Origin: Collinsella aerofaciens
Lineage (GTDB): Bacteria > Actinomycetota > Coriobacteriia > Coriobacteriales > Coriobacteriaceae
DNA: 64,000 nucleotides
Assembly (NCBI RefSeq): GCF_015557435.1
Contig: NZ_JADNOH010000037.1
Location: forward strand, 31,974 to 95,973
Reading direction: 5' to 3'
How positions within the stretch are numbered: position 1 is the stretch's first letter; the number at the start of each line of letters is the position of its first letter. The position numbers and the translations under genes are program-made. Shown here one piece after another: positions 1 through 9,428 of the stretch. Below the pieces are notes generated by a model, which did no database searches, was not told where the DNA came from, and saw only the letters and a program-made list of their open reading frames with translations.

Positions 1-41
1 GAAGTAGCCGCAGGCGACACCAGACATAACCTCCTGGACAT

Positions 42-77
42 GGGGGCGCGGGCTAGTGAGCGGCCCGCGCCCCTTTT
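42..77 (+). terminator. Rho-independent terminator before the tail chaperone gene
   Basis: A perfect 11-bp stem (43-53 with 63-73, arm GGGGCGCGGGC) with a 9-nt loop is followed by four T. It probably ends the transcript of a gene lying left of the window; positions 1-115 contain no complete gene. Confidence 0.6.
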
Positions 78-115
78 CTATGCCCGACGCTCACCGCTCA
101 CGAAAGGGGCAACAA

Positions 116-619
116 ATGGAGCTTCTGAAAAACATCCGCGCGTACGAGGACGTGTTCTTCGAGGACCCCGAGGAGAACCCCGACACGCCGCGCTTCCGCG
201 TGTGGTTCGACGACAAGCACATCGAGGAGTACCTGGCCAAGGTCGGCAACGCCATCGACCGCGCGCAGGCCAACGAGCAGATGGCCCGCGAGGCCGACAC
301 CCCCGAGAAGGCGGCCGAGGCCAACGCCGCGCAGGCCCGCCTCATGAAGCGCACCATCTCGGCGTTCATCGGCACCGAGGGCTGGGAGCAGCTGCTCGCG
401 TGGATGGGCGGCGACGAGGGCCCCATCGCGCCCGAGGAGAACATCCGCATCCTGGGCGAGGTCTTCGCCACGTTCCTCAACATGTTGGCGCGCCACGCGA
501 CCAGCGAGCAGCTGATGGCGTGCGGCCTTGCATACAGCGAGCGCGCCGATCAGGTCCAGGCGCTCAACCGCGCCCAGCGCCGCGCCAAGGCCAAGCGCAA
601 GAAGAAGGGCGGCAAGTAA
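116..619 (+). CDS. Phage tail assembly chaperone-like protein (prophage 1)
   Basis: This is a 167-residue acidic protein with a strongly basic C-terminal tail (AKAKRKKKGGK). Its place directly before a Gp15-like gene and the tape measure gene is that of siphophage tail assembly chaperones (lambda gpG analogue), which load the tape measure protein during tail assembly. The start at ATG 116 has a GAAAGGGG ribosome-binding site; the longer frame upstream lies in the terminator. The stop overlaps the next ATG (TAATG). The family assignment rests on position and size, not on a clear motif. Confidence 0.6.
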   Translation: MELLKNIRAYEDVFFEDPEENPDTPRFRVWFDDKHIEEYLAKVGNAIDRAQANEQMAREADTPEKAAEANAAQARLMKRTISAFIGTEGWEQLLAWMGGDEGPIAPEENIRILGEVFATFLNMLARHATSEQLMACGLAYSERADQVQALNRAQRRAKAKRKKKGGK

Positions 620-1275
620 TGCTGCCAGCCGCGCTCACGGCCGAGCGGGTGCGGCTGCCCGACGGCACGAGCGCCACGCGCTACCCGTGGAACGGCGAGG
701 AGGTGCTGGTGCGCGACGACGCGCTCACGATCATCCGCGTCATCGAGGTGCTGACCGACGAGGGCAAGTCCGACGACCAGCGCCGGGACGAGTTCCTGGC
801 GCTGTTCTTCGTGGACTGGGCGGACGCGTGGTGCGCATGCGACTACGACGCCGCCGAGTTCGTGCGGATGCGCGACGCGGCGGTATGGGACATGTGCGGA
901 CTCGACCTGACCGGCGACCGCCCGCACGAGACCCCGCTGTGGGACTTGGAGGAGGACGCGGCGCGCATACGCACCAGCTTCCGCCAGGCCTACGGCATCG
1001 AGTGGGACGAGGTGCGCGGTCGCATCAGCTTTGCCGAGTTCGTGGCACTCGTGGGCGGCTGCCCGCAGGACACGCCGCTCGGCGCGGCCATCCACTACCG
1101 CAACCCGGCGACCAAGCCGAAGCCAACCAAATACAACAGGCAGGAGGTCGAGGCCTGGAACGCCGCCCACAAGGCGTTCGAACTCGGCAAAGGCCGCAGC
1201 TCACACGGCTCTGAGGAAGGAAGCGACGCGGCGATGCGCGATGTGTTCGCCGCGCTCAAGAGAGCGACGAGGTGA
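619..1275 (+). CDS. Bacteriophage Gp15-family protein
   Basis: The 218-residue protein begins MLPAALTAERVRLPDGTSA and is rich in Asp/Glu with several tryptophans (FFVDWADAW), like the Gp15 family encoded between the tail chaperone and the tape measure in Gram-positive siphophages. Its C-terminal third (KPKPTKYNRQEVEAWNAAHK) also fits. Its likely role is as the second tail chaperone component. It starts at an ATG overlapping the previous stop and ends with its TGA inside the ribosome-binding region of the tape measure gene, so translation is probably coupled. Confidence 0.65.
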   Translation: MLPAALTAERVRLPDGTSATRYPWNGEEVLVRDDALTIIRVIEVLTDEGKSDDQRRDEFLALFFVDWADAWCACDYDAAEFVRMRDAAVWDMCGLDLTGDRPHETPLWDLEEDAARIRTSFRQAYGIEWDEVRGRISFAEFVALVGGCPQDTPLGAAIHYRNPATKPKPTKYNRQEVEAWNAAHKAFELGKGRSSHGSEEGSDAAMRDVFAALKRATR

Positions 1276-1277
1276 GC

Positions 1278-3968
1278 ATGGACGGCAACGTCATCATCAA
1301 AGCGGTGCTCGACACCGTTGACGTATCCAAGAACATCAAGGCCCTGGAGCGCGACCTCCAGGGCATCTCCTGGAAGAACATAACCGAGGGCGACGAGAAG
1401 GCCGCGAAGCTGTCGTCCTCGTTCAAGAAGGCCGGCACGGCCGCCACGGTGACGCTGACCGCGCCCGTGGTGGCCGCCGGCAAGGCCGTATTCGGCGTGG
1501 CCAGCGACTACGAGCAGGCCAACGCCCGCATAGCCGCCGCGTTCGGCGTGTCCGGCGAGGAGGCCGAGCGTTTCAGCGGCATAGGCAAGCGCATATACGA
1601 GGGTGGCTGGGGCCAGTCCCTGGACGAGGTCAACGATGCGCTGATCCAGTGCAAGTCCACCCTTCGCGACGTGTCCGACGAGGACCTGCAGACCGTCACC
1701 ACCAACGCACTCATGCTGTCGGACACCTTCGGCGCAGACGTGAACGAGTCCATACGCGGCACCAACGCCCTCATGGAGGGCTTCGGGCTGTCCGCCACCG
1801 AGGCCAGCGACCTGCTGACGGCGGGCATGCAGCGCGGCCTGAACTACACCGACGAGCTGGGCGACAACCTGAGCGAATACTCCGTGCGATGGGGCGAGGC
1901 GGGAATGAGCGCCAGCGAGTACTTCTCGCTGCTCGAAGCGGGCACGTCCAACGGCGCGTACAACCTGGACAAGGTGGGCGACTACCTCAACGAGTTCCTG
2001 ACGGCGCTGTCCGACGGCCGCATGGAGGAATCCATCGGCTCGTTCAGCGAGGGCACGCAGGAGGTCTTCGAGAACTTCAAGAACGGCAGCGCCACCGCCA
2101 AGGACATGCTGCAGGCGGTGCTGGGCGACCTCACGCAGATGCCAAACGAGTACGACAAGGCCGCGCTGGCCTCCACCCTGTGGTCCTCGCTGGGCGAGGA
2201 CAATGCCATGGGCATGATCGAGTCCCTGGCGGGCGTGCAGGACAGCTTCGGCGACGTGGCGGGCGCTGCGCAGCAGGCCCAGGAGGCCGCCTCCGACAGC
2301 TTCGCCGTGAAATCGCAGGAGGCCATGCGCGAGCTGCAGGGCTCCATCGAGCCGCTTGGCGAGCCATTGCTCAACATCGCCACCAACGTGGCGGGTGTCG
2401 TCAAGTCGTTCTCCGAGTGGTTCGCCGGCATCGGCGAGGGCGGCCAGACCGCCGTGCTGGCGATCGCCACGATAGCGGCCGCCATAGGCCCCGTGCTGTC
2501 GACGGTCGGCACCGTCGTGGACACCGTGCCGAAAATCGGAGCGGCCTTCCAGGTGGTCGGCAAGCTGGGCACCGGCGCGCTGGGGCTCATAGCCGCGCAT
2601 CCCGTGGTAGCGGCCATAGCGGCCATCATCGCCGCCGTGGTGCTGCTGTGGAACAACTGCGAGGAGTTCCGCGACGCGGTGACCGCCGTGTGGGATGCCG
2701 TGTGCGCCGCGTTCGAGGTGGCCACCCAGGTGGCGGGCGACGTGGCCCAAAGCGTCGGCGAGTTATTCTCGCAGCTCGGCGAGACGCTGGGCGGCGTGTG
2801 GGACGGCATCTGCTCCACGGTGCAGGGGGCCATCGACGCCATAGCCGGGTTCTTCCAAGGCCTGGCCGGCACCGCCTCGTCCATCTGGGACGGCATCTGC
2901 AACGTGGTGCAGGTCGCCGTGATGCTGCTGGGCGAGATTCTGAACCTGGCCATCGAGACGCTGCTCATACCCTGGAACTTCATCTGGGAGAACTTCGGCG
3001 AGCAGCTGACGGCGGCATGGGACGCAATCTGCAGCGCGGTGGGAAGCTACATCGACGCGGTGAGCCAGGTCATCACCGACGCGGTGACGGCGCTCTCCGA
3101 ATGGTGGGGCGCGACGTGGGAAGGCATCAGCGGCACCGCCAGCGCCATATGGGAGGCCATCTACGGCGCGGTGAGCGCATACATCCAGTACGTTAGCGAC
3201 GTGATAGGCGCAGCCCTTTTGGTCATCCAGGGCGTGTGGGACACGGTGTGGGGCGCGGTGAGCTCCACCGCCTCCAGCATATGGGATGCCATCAGCTCGG
3301 CGATAGGCGCGGCCATCAATGCCATCAGCTCCACCATATCGGCGGTGCTGTCGGCAATTCAGGCGGTGTGGGACTCCATATGGGGTGCCGTGAGCAGCAC
3401 GGCGTCGAGCGTGTGGGGCGGCATCAGCTCCACCATATCCAGCATCGTGAACGGCATCCGCGACACGATCTCCAGCGTGTTCAACGCCGCCAAGGACACC
3501 GTGAGCAGCGTGTGGAACTCCATCAAGAGCGCCATCGAGACGCCGATACAGAACGCCCGCGACACCGTGCGCAACGTCATCGACTCCATCAAGGGGTTCT
3601 TCAACTTCTCGTGGTCGCTGCCCCACCTGAAGCTGCCGCACCTGTCCATCTCCGGCAGCTTCAGCATCGCCCCGCCGAGCGTGCCGCACTTCGGCGTCGA
3701 CTGGTACGCCAAGGGCGCCGTGTTCAACGGCCCCAGCGTCATCGGCGTCGGCGAGGCGGGCCCCGAGGGCGTGGTGCCGTTCAACGAGCGCGGCGCGCGC
3801 CCGCTGGCCGAGGGCATCGCCAAGCTGCTCGACGGCAAGGGCGGCGCGGCCCATGGCGACACGAACGTGACAATCAACCTGTACGCGACCGTGCGGGAGG
3901 AGGCCGACATCGAGAAAATCTCCCGCCAGATAGCCAAGGAAATCAAACGGCAGGAGTGCTTCGCATGA
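1278..3968 (+). CDS. Tail tape measure protein (prophage 1)
   Basis: At 896 residues this is the longest gene of the tail module, as expected for the protein that sets tail length and is ejected with the DNA. The N-terminal third is mainly helical. The middle has hydrophobic Ala/Ile/Val segments (for example AVLAIATIAAAIGPVLSTV). A long region repeats a motif of the type SIWDAISSAIGAAINAISS, with Trp at regular intervals. The C-terminus has GVDWYAKGAVFNGPSVIGVG, common in tape measures of Gram-positive phages. ATG 1278 is preferred over GTG 1272 because GAGGTG lies at the right distance upstream. Its TGA overlaps the next start (ATGA). Confidence 0.9.
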   Translation: MDGNVIIKAVLDTVDVSKNIKALERDLQGISWKNITEGDEKAAKLSSSFKKAGTAATVTLTAPVVAAGKAVFGVASDYEQANARIAAAFGVSGEEAERFSGIGKRIYEGGWGQSLDEVNDALIQCKSTLRDVSDEDLQTVTTNALMLSDTFGADVNESIRGTNALMEGFGLSATEASDLLTAGMQRGLNYTDELGDNLSEYSVRWGEAGMSASEYFSLLEAGTSNGAYNLDKVGDYLNEFLTALSDGRMEESIGSFSEGTQEVFENFKNGSATAKDMLQAVLGDLTQMPNEYDKAALASTLWSSLGEDNAMGMIESLAGVQDSFGDVAGAAQQAQEAASDSFAVKSQEAMRELQGSIEPLGEPLLNIATNVAGVVKSFSEWFAGIGEGGQTAVLAIATIAAAIGPVLSTVGTVVDTVPKIGAAFQVVGKLGTGALGLIAAHPVVAAIAAIIAAVVLLWNNCEEFRDAVTAVWDAVCAAFEVATQVAGDVAQSVGELFSQLGETLGGVWDGICSTVQGAIDAIAGFFQGLAGTASSIWDGICNVVQVAVMLLGEILNLAIETLLIPWNFIWENFGEQLTAAWDAICSAVGSYIDAVSQVITDAVTALSEWWGATWEGISGTASAIWEAIYGAVSAYIQYVSDVIGAALLVIQGVWDTVWGAVSSTASSIWDAISSAIGAAINAISSTISAVLSAIQAVWDSIWGAVSSTASSVWGGISSTISSIVNGIRDTISSVFNAAKDTVSSVWNSIKSAIETPIQNARDTVRNVIDSIKGFFNFSWSLPHLKLPHLSISGSFSIAPPSVPHFGVDWYAKGAVFNGPSVIGVGEAGPEGVVPFNERGARPLAEGIAKLLDGKGGAAHGDTNVTINLYATVREEADIEKISRQIAKEIKRQECFA

Positions 3969-4678
3969 TATACAACGGCTTCGACTTCGCGCCGTGGTTC
4001 GACACCCGGCTCGTGACCCGCTCGCTGCTGCCCGAGTACGAAATCGCCACGCGCGACGTGCCCGGGCAGCCCGGCTCGCGCTTCATGCGCGCAGAGCTGA
4101 AACCCCTGACGATAGACGTGGCGGCGGCGTGGAGGGCGCGCCCCGCCGACGACATGGCGGCCCTTCGCCGCCTCATGGCCTCGCGCCTGCTGTGCCTCAA
4201 GGAGGCCGAGCTGTGGCTGGACGACGAGAGGCACCTGGGCCTGCGCTACATGGCCGTGCTGACCTCGCCGGGCGCGCTCGACACGTTGTGGCACACCGGC
4301 GAGGCCACGCTGACGTTCACGGCATACGACCCCGTGGCCTACGGGGCCGAGGGGCGCGCAACCGTGTCGGGCACCTCGGGCGTGCAGGTGGGCGGGACGT
4401 TCCGCACCTACCCCACCGTGACCGTCAGGCCCGGCGGCAGCACGTCGGCGCTGCGGCTGACGAACATGGGCACGGGCGAGTTCGTGCAGATCGACAAGGC
4501 GGTGACGGCATCGAGCGCGGTGGTCATCGACATGGCCGCCCCGCAGGCCACGGTGGACGGCAGCCCCGCGCCCGTGACCTTCGAGAGTGACTTCTTCCCG
4601 CTGGAGCCGGGGGCCAACAGCCTCAAGCTGTCCAGCGGCACCGCGACGGTACAGTGGACGGAAAGGTACGTGGGCTGA
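3965..4678 (+). CDS. Distal tail protein (Dit-like, prophage 1)
   Basis: The 237-residue protein begins MIYNGFDFAPWFDTRLV, contains the galectin-like C-terminal pattern RLTNMGTGEFVQIDK, and ends FESDFFPLEPGANSLKLSS, typical of distal tail proteins that join the tail tube to the baseplate. It sits between the tape measure and the tail-associated gene, the fixed position for Dit. A homologue with the same motifs (ITNVDTGEFVAINT, IDSDYFEINGRCHLNI) lies in prophage 2 at 23,533. Both gene ends overlap their neighbours by a few bases. Confidence 0.85.
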   Translation: MIYNGFDFAPWFDTRLVTRSLLPEYEIATRDVPGQPGSRFMRAELKPLTIDVAAAWRARPADDMAALRRLMASRLLCLKEAELWLDDERHLGLRYMAVLTSPGALDTLWHTGEATLTFTAYDPVAYGAEGRATVSGTSGVQVGGTFRTYPTVTVRPGGSTSALRLTNMGTGEFVQIDKAVTASSAVVIDMAAPQATVDGSPAPVTFESDFFPLEPGANSLKLSSGTATVQWTERYVG

Positions 4679-7230
4679 TGATTCTGTGGGTATGCGACCG
4701 CTGGGAGGCGTACAAGGGACCCATCAAGACGCTGTTCGAGTGCGAGGACACGCGCGAGGTCAACGGCGAGAACGCCCTGAGCATCACAACGCTGGCGCGC
4801 CTGGACAAGGGCGACCGCCTGGTGTGGCGCGACCTCAAGGGCCGCTGGCACGAGAACATCGTGGACGGCGTGGAAGAGGAGCGCGCAAGCGCGGGCATCC
4901 TCTACACGTACTACTGCCCGACCTCGGCGCAAATCGAGCTCCTGGGCGACTACCTGGAGGACAAGCGCCCCTACGACGTGAGCGCCTACGCCGCGCTGGC
5001 CTCGGCGCTGTCCTCCTCGCGCTGGCAGGTCGGAACCGTGGCCGACCTCGGGCAGGCCGGCACGAACTTCTACCACACCAACGCATGGGCGGCCATCCAC
5101 GACGTGGCAGACACTTGGGGCGGCGAGCTGTCGTTCGAAATCCAGGTGAGCGGCACCAAGGTGACCGCACGCCGCGTGTGCATGGCCAAGCAGGTCGGCG
5201 AGGACAACGGCAAGCGTTTCACCTACGCCAAGGACCTCGTGAGCGTCAAGCGCAGCGTGGACGAGGGCAACGTGTGCACCGCCCTGTACGGCTACGGCAA
5301 GTCCCTGCAGACCGCCGACGAGGACGGCAACCTGACGGGCGGCTACGACCGCAAGCTGACCTTCGGCGACGTGAACGGCGGGCAGAACTGGGTGGGGTCG
5401 GCCGACGCGCTGGCGCGCTGGGGACGGCCCGACGGCAAGGGCGGCAAGGCGCACGTGTTCGGCGACGTGGAGTTCTCCGACTGCGAGGACACCGCCGAGC
5501 TGAAGAAGCTCACCGAGGCGCAGCTGGCGCAGTCGTGCGTGCCCACCGTGTCCTACACCGTGGACGCCGTGGCGCTTGCGCGCGCCGGCGAGGGCTTCGA
5601 GGGCGCGGACGAGGGCGACCTGGTGACCGTGGTGGACAAGGTGTACGACCCGCCGCTGCGCGTGCGCACCCGCATCACCAAGGTGGTGGAGGATCAGCTG
5701 CGCCCCGGCGAGGTCACCTACACGTTCGGCAACTACCAGACGGTCGCCGAGCTGATGGCCGCGCAGAAGTCGGCCACCAAGTCCACCGCCTCGACCATCC
5801 GGGCGACCGTGACCGAGGCCGTGAACGCCTCGAACAAGGCATCGACCGGCAAATGGGGCGAGAGCCTGGCGGCCGCCGAGGAGCGCCAGAAGGCGTACGC
5901 CAAGGAGGTCGGCGGCGCCGCCCAGGACTACACCGACCAGATAAGGGACGAGCTGGACAAGGCCCTCAAGGAGTACGCCGACAACGGGGACACCACGCTG
6001 GAGGAGGCACTGAAGAAGTACTCCGACGACGGCAACCTGGACCTGGACGAGGTGCTGCGCCTGTACACCGACACGTCGATAGAGCAAAGCGAGAGCGTGC
6101 TCAAGCAGATAGACGAGGCCAACAAGGAGTACCTGGAAGGCGTCACGGGCAAGCTGGACGAACGGCTGACGAGCGCCGAGGGCGAGGTGGATGGGCTGCA
6201 GAAACAGCTCGACCAGCTGCCGACGGATATCCGCAAGAAGATCGTTGGCATGCTCAACAGCGAGGTGAACACCACGGGCGGCTGGGTGTACGAGGAGCCC
6301 GGCCAAGGCATCCTGGTGTACGACAAAAAGCCCGAGAGCGCCACCAAGTGCGTCAAGATAGGCGGCGGAATCATCGGCGTGGCCAACTCCAAGTACTCCA
6401 GCGGCGCGTGGAAGTGGCGCACGGCCATAACCGGCGACGGCGTGACCGCCGACGAGCTGACCACGGGCCGCATCAAAGGCGGGAACTCGTACTGGGACCT
6501 CGACAGCGGGGCCTTCTACCTGCGCGACGGCTCCATCTTCATGACCGACAGCAACGGCAACAGGGTCTATATCAACGCCACCAACGGCTTCCAGATATAC
6601 GACAAGAACGGCTCCATCATCGCGGGCACCGTGCTGGTGGGCAGCACCTCCATGTTCCGCTGCAACATGGTCGGCACGTCGTCAACCAACTACATCACCA
6701 CCGGCACGACGACGAACAACCACCCGGGAGCGTCGTTCGTGAACGGCTCGACCGAGTACTGCACCATCGAGGCCGTCCACGCGAAGGACAGCCCCACGGC
6801 GAGCTCGACCGACGGCGTGGGCATATCCACCTGCGGCTACGGCTTCCTGGCAGTCAACCGCTACTACCGCCAGACGTGGCTGACGACCCCCTACTACGCG
6901 GGCTACATGAGCCATCCCGACGAGCAGCTGTACATGAAGAGCGGCAACAGCAACGCGGGCGGCTCGGCGTACGTGAAGCTGCAGGAGAACTCCAACAACT
7001 ACGTGTACCTGGATAGCAGCCGCGCAGACATTGGGTCGTCGGGCACCGCCAGGATACTCGCCCCGAAGTTCGCCATAGGAACCAGTCCGAGCAGCGGCGG
7101 CACCTACGGGTACACGGGCTCCACGCAGTTCATCGGGTGCATCACCAACAACGGCAACAACTGGACGTGGGGCACCATCAACGTGGTGAACGGAATCATC
7201 ACCGGCATGAGCAGCATCACGGGAAACTAG
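4678..7230 (+). CDS. Tail-associated / minor structural protein (Tal-like, prophage 1)
   Basis: The 850-residue protein follows Dit. The N-terminal ~370 residues (EDTREVNGENALSITTLARL, KGDRLVWRDLKGRWHENIV, YGYGKSLQT) resemble the siphophage minor structural / prophage tail endopeptidase N-terminus and match the prophage 2 protein at 21,380. A helical, Glu/Lys-rich stretch follows (about 380-540), then a Gly/Ser/Thr/Asn-rich C-terminal part that looks like beta-rich fibre. It probably forms the tail tip hub on which the BppU-like and diversified proteins sit. The start ATG 4678 overlaps the Dit stop. Confidence 0.8.
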   Translation: MILWVCDRWEAYKGPIKTLFECEDTREVNGENALSITTLARLDKGDRLVWRDLKGRWHENIVDGVEEERASAGILYTYYCPTSAQIELLGDYLEDKRPYDVSAYAALASALSSSRWQVGTVADLGQAGTNFYHTNAWAAIHDVADTWGGELSFEIQVSGTKVTARRVCMAKQVGEDNGKRFTYAKDLVSVKRSVDEGNVCTALYGYGKSLQTADEDGNLTGGYDRKLTFGDVNGGQNWVGSADALARWGRPDGKGGKAHVFGDVEFSDCEDTAELKKLTEAQLAQSCVPTVSYTVDAVALARAGEGFEGADEGDLVTVVDKVYDPPLRVRTRITKVVEDQLRPGEVTYTFGNYQTVAELMAAQKSATKSTASTIRATVTEAVNASNKASTGKWGESLAAAEERQKAYAKEVGGAAQDYTDQIRDELDKALKEYADNGDTTLEEALKKYSDDGNLDLDEVLRLYTDTSIEQSESVLKQIDEANKEYLEGVTGKLDERLTSAEGEVDGLQKQLDQLPTDIRKKIVGMLNSEVNTTGGWVYEEPGQGILVYDKKPESATKCVKIGGGIIGVANSKYSSGAWKWRTAITGDGVTADELTTGRIKGGNSYWDLDSGAFYLRDGSIFMTDSNGNRVYINATNGFQIYDKNGSIIAGTVLVGSTSMFRCNMVGTSSTNYITTGTTTNNHPGASFVNGSTEYCTIEAVHAKDSPTASSTDGVGISTCGYGFLAVNRYYRQTWLTTPYYAGYMSHPDEQLYMKSGNSNAGGSAYVKLQENSNNYVYLDSSRADIGSSGTARILAPKFAIGTSPSSGGTYGYTGSTQFIGCITNNGNNWTWGTINVVNGIITGMSSITGN

Positions 7231-7251
7231 ACCAGCGAGAGAGGAAACGGA

Positions 7252-7572
7252 ATGTTCTACCACCTTGTGCAGCAGCCCGAAGCGCCGCAGGCGCTCGACG
7301 GCGCGCCGAAGCCGCCCGAGGCGCTTCCGGTGTTCGAGTGCATCAGCGACCCGGCCACGGCGCGGGCCATCGTGGAATCGGAAGACGTGTTCGAGTTCGA
7401 CGGCAAGGGCGGCTTCACGCTCGTGTCCAGCCCCGTGGCCGTCATGGACGCGGAAGGCGGCGAGGCCAACGCCGTGGACTTCTCGGCGCTCACCGACGAG
7501 GAGATATGCGGGGTCCACAGAGCGCAGCCCGGCGACATATCGCGGACACTTGCGGCCGAAGGAAAGGAATGA
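7252..7572 (+). CDS. Small tail-module protein of unknown function
   Basis: This is a 106-residue acidic protein (MFYHLVQQPEAPQALDGAPK) with a GAGAGGAAACGG ribosome-binding site. It lies 21 nt after the tail-associated gene and 3 nt before the BppU-like gene. A protein of similar size and place (20,970-21,371) occurs in prophage 2, between the tail-associated and BppU-like genes, and also mixes a short acidic N-terminus with an Ala/Glu-rich tail. I do not recognise a domain. A small baseplate or fibre accessory role is inferred from position only. Confidence 0.6.
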   Translation: MFYHLVQQPEAPQALDGAPKPPEALPVFECISDPATARAIVESEDVFEFDGKGGFTLVSSPVAVMDAEGGEANAVDFSALTDEEICGVHRAQPGDISRTLAAEGKE

Positions 7573-7575
7573 GGC

Positions 7576-8478
7576 ATGGCAACGCACGAGCTTACGCTCA
7601 ACCTCAAGAAGACCAACATAGCGCCGCCCGTCATCACCGTGCACCAGGGCGACAGCGCCGAGGTCCTGAAGGCCGCCATCTACGACGGCGACAAGAAGGC
7701 GGCCCTGACGGGCTGCAAGGTGCACCTCATGGCTGCGAAGCCCGACCACACCTACGTGGAGCAGCAGTTCACGGGCATCAGCGACAACGTGGCCACCGTG
7801 ACCGTCAACCCCGCCGTCTTCGGCGTGGCCGGGCTGCTCAAGGTGTGCTACGTGCGCGTGCGGAACGCGGCAGGGCTGGACGCCACCACCGAGAACGTCC
7901 TGGTGAACGTGCTGCCCTCGGCGAGCGCGTCGGGCGAGATATCCGGCCCGTACGTCGATGCGGTGGAGGCGATCATCGCGAACCTCGAAGGGCAGCTAGC
8001 CGACGTGAGCGCGCTGAACGCGCAGATGCAGAAGGCCGAGGCCTCCCGCGCGAGCGCGGAAAACCAGCGCGCCACGAACGAGAAGGCACGCCAGACCGCC
8101 GAAACCAGGCGCGCAGAGGCCGAGAAGAAGCGAGCCACGGCGGAAAGCGACCGCGTGACCGAGGCGTCGCAGCTGAAGACGGCCTCGCAAGCCGCCACGG
8201 CTGCGGCAAACGGCGCGGCCTCGAACGCCGGCGCGGCGGCAAACATCGCCCTGCAGATAGCCAACAGCGTGGCGCAGGGCAGCGCGGGCAGCTCGGACAT
8301 GGCCAAGCAGAAGCAGCAGATAGCCGACCTGTACGGCAAGCTGGCCGACGCCACGGACGCGTTCATCTACGACGACGGCACCGTGTACTGCCCCGCCTCC
8401 AAGGCCAGTGCATCTGGCAGCACCATCACGTTCGGGAGCACCTGCACGGCGTCCGGCACAACCCTCAACCTCAAGTAG
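7576..8478 (+). CDS. BppU-like baseplate upper protein (prophage 1)
   Basis: The 300-residue protein has an N-terminal domain (LTLNLKKTNIAPPVITVHQG, then VTVNPAVFGVAGLLKVCYV) like the BppU N-terminal domain, which docks receptor-binding proteins to the phage baseplate. Residues ~135-215 are an Ala/Glu/Arg-rich coiled coil, followed by a short Ser/Thr-rich C-terminus. It lies 12 nt upstream of the DGR target, so the diversified protein is probably carried on or next to it. The prophage 2 counterpart is at 19,969. Confidence 0.75.
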   Translation: MATHELTLNLKKTNIAPPVITVHQGDSAEVLKAAIYDGDKKAALTGCKVHLMAAKPDHTYVEQQFTGISDNVATVTVNPAVFGVAGLLKVCYVRVRNAAGLDATTENVLVNVLPSASASGEISGPYVDAVEAIIANLEGQLADVSALNAQMQKAEASRASAENQRATNEKARQTAETRRAEAEKKRATAESDRVTEASQLKTASQAATAAANGAASNAGAAANIALQIANSVAQGSAGSSDMAKQKQQIADLYGKLADATDAFIYDDGTVYCPASKASASGSTITFGSTCTASGTTLNLK

Positions 8479-8490
8479 AAAGGCAACGAA

Positions 8491-9399
8491 ATGGCACAAG
8501 CGAAAACCCTGTCAGTGGGCGGCATCGGCTACGAGGTCATCGACGATACCGCGCGCAGCAACGCGCAGACGGCGCTCAACAACGCCGAGTACAACCGCCA
8601 GGGCCAAATCGGCAAGTACGGCGGGCAGAACATCGCCACCATCCTGGCGGGAGAGATCGGCAGCGGCAGCGTGTACGACGCGCTGCATAAGCGCATCGCC
8701 GCCGCGAACTTCGCAGGCCTGCGCGTGGGCGACTACCTGGACGTGCCGCTTGTGAGCGCATCCGCCGTCACCACACAGCAATCTGTGCGGTTCCTGCTTG
8801 CCCACATCGACCCGTACCTTTACTGCGGCGACAACAGCAAGGGACACCATATCGCGTTCGTGGCCTCCGCGCCCATCGCCGTGGCCAAGACCGTGACCGG
8901 CGTTGCCAACGACAGCTTCCTGATGTGGAACACGACCAACACGAACCAGGGCACCGCCGACCAGAAATGCCCCTACCCCAACAGCAACCTCAAGGCGTGG
9001 GAGACGGCCTTCGAGGCGTGCCTGCCCGAGGGGCTGACCAAGTACCTGCTTACCCAGCGCGTGCTGCTTGAGGAGCGGTACAGCGCCAGCGGCGCGCTCA
9101 ACGACTCCAACTCGTGGAGCTGGCAGGATATCGGCAAGGTGTTCTCGCTGTCGGAGATGGAGGTGTACGGCTGCCCCGTGTGGGGGACGCCAGGCTGGTC
9201 GGTCGGCTTCGACTGCCAGTTTGACCTGTTCCGAGACACGGCGCACCGAGTCAACGGAAGTCGGGACGGTTGGTGGCTGCGTTCCGTTGCGTCGGGCTCC
9301 GCGTCCAGCGTGTGCTATGTCAGCGACAACGGCTATGCCACCTGCCACTCGGCGGCGTACGTCTGGGTTCGCCCCCGCCCCGGCTTCCTCGTCGGCTAG
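8491..9399 (+). CDS. DGR1 target: tail tip protein with variable C-terminal DUF6273-like / C-type-lectin-like domain
   Basis: The 302-residue protein has an N-terminal phage-attachment part (KTLSVGGIGYEVIDDTARSN) and a central block GLRVGDYLDVPL. The C-terminal half has the WWLRSV...WVRPRPGF frame seen in DUF6273 / C-type-lectin-like DGR targets. The last ~40 residues are the VR. Variable residues there include G260, S273, S278, D279, Y282, T284, C285, H286, A289 and Y290, all at TR AAY-type or neighbouring adenine codons. It starts at ATG 8,491 after GAAAGGCAACGAA. It is homologous to the DGR2 target throughout. It probably binds a host surface ligand at the tail tip. Confidence 0.93.
   Translation: MAQAKTLSVGGIGYEVIDDTARSNAQTALNNAEYNRQGQIGKYGGQNIATILAGEIGSGSVYDALHKRIAAANFAGLRVGDYLDVPLVSASAVTTQQSVRFLLAHIDPYLYCGDNSKGHHIAFVASAPIAVAKTVTGVANDSFLMWNTTNTNQGTADQKCPYPNSNLKAWETAFEACLPEGLTKYLLTQRVLLEERYSASGALNDSNSWSWQDIGKVFSLSEMEVYGCPVWGTPGWSVGFDCQFDLFRDTAHRVNGSRDGWWLRSVASGSASSVCYVSDNGYATCHSAAYVWVRPRPGFLVG
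9266..9389 (+). repeat. DGR1 variable repeat (VR1)
   Basis: VR1 aligns without gaps to TR1 (10,004-10,127, constant offset 738). There are 11 internal differences, each at a TR adenine: AAT to GGT, AAC to AGC twice, AAC to GAC, AAT to TAT, AAC to ACC, TAC to TGC, AAC to CAC, ACG to GCG, AAC to TAC. No internal G, C or T of the template is changed. The repeat ends in the GC-rich initiation-of-mutagenic-homing region, with GCTTCCT where TR1 has GATTCCC. The left limit is fuzzy: TCGG matches further to 9,261, apart from one T/G change. Confidence 0.96.
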
Positions 9400-9428
9400 C
9401 CAGCCGAGTGCTCTATACTCTGCTTTTA

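Noticed and set aside
1095..2750. Large - strand open frames opposite the tape measure and tail genes of prophage 1
   Set aside because: His/Gly/Arg/Val-rich mirror frames of high-GC genes, without start signals or domains.
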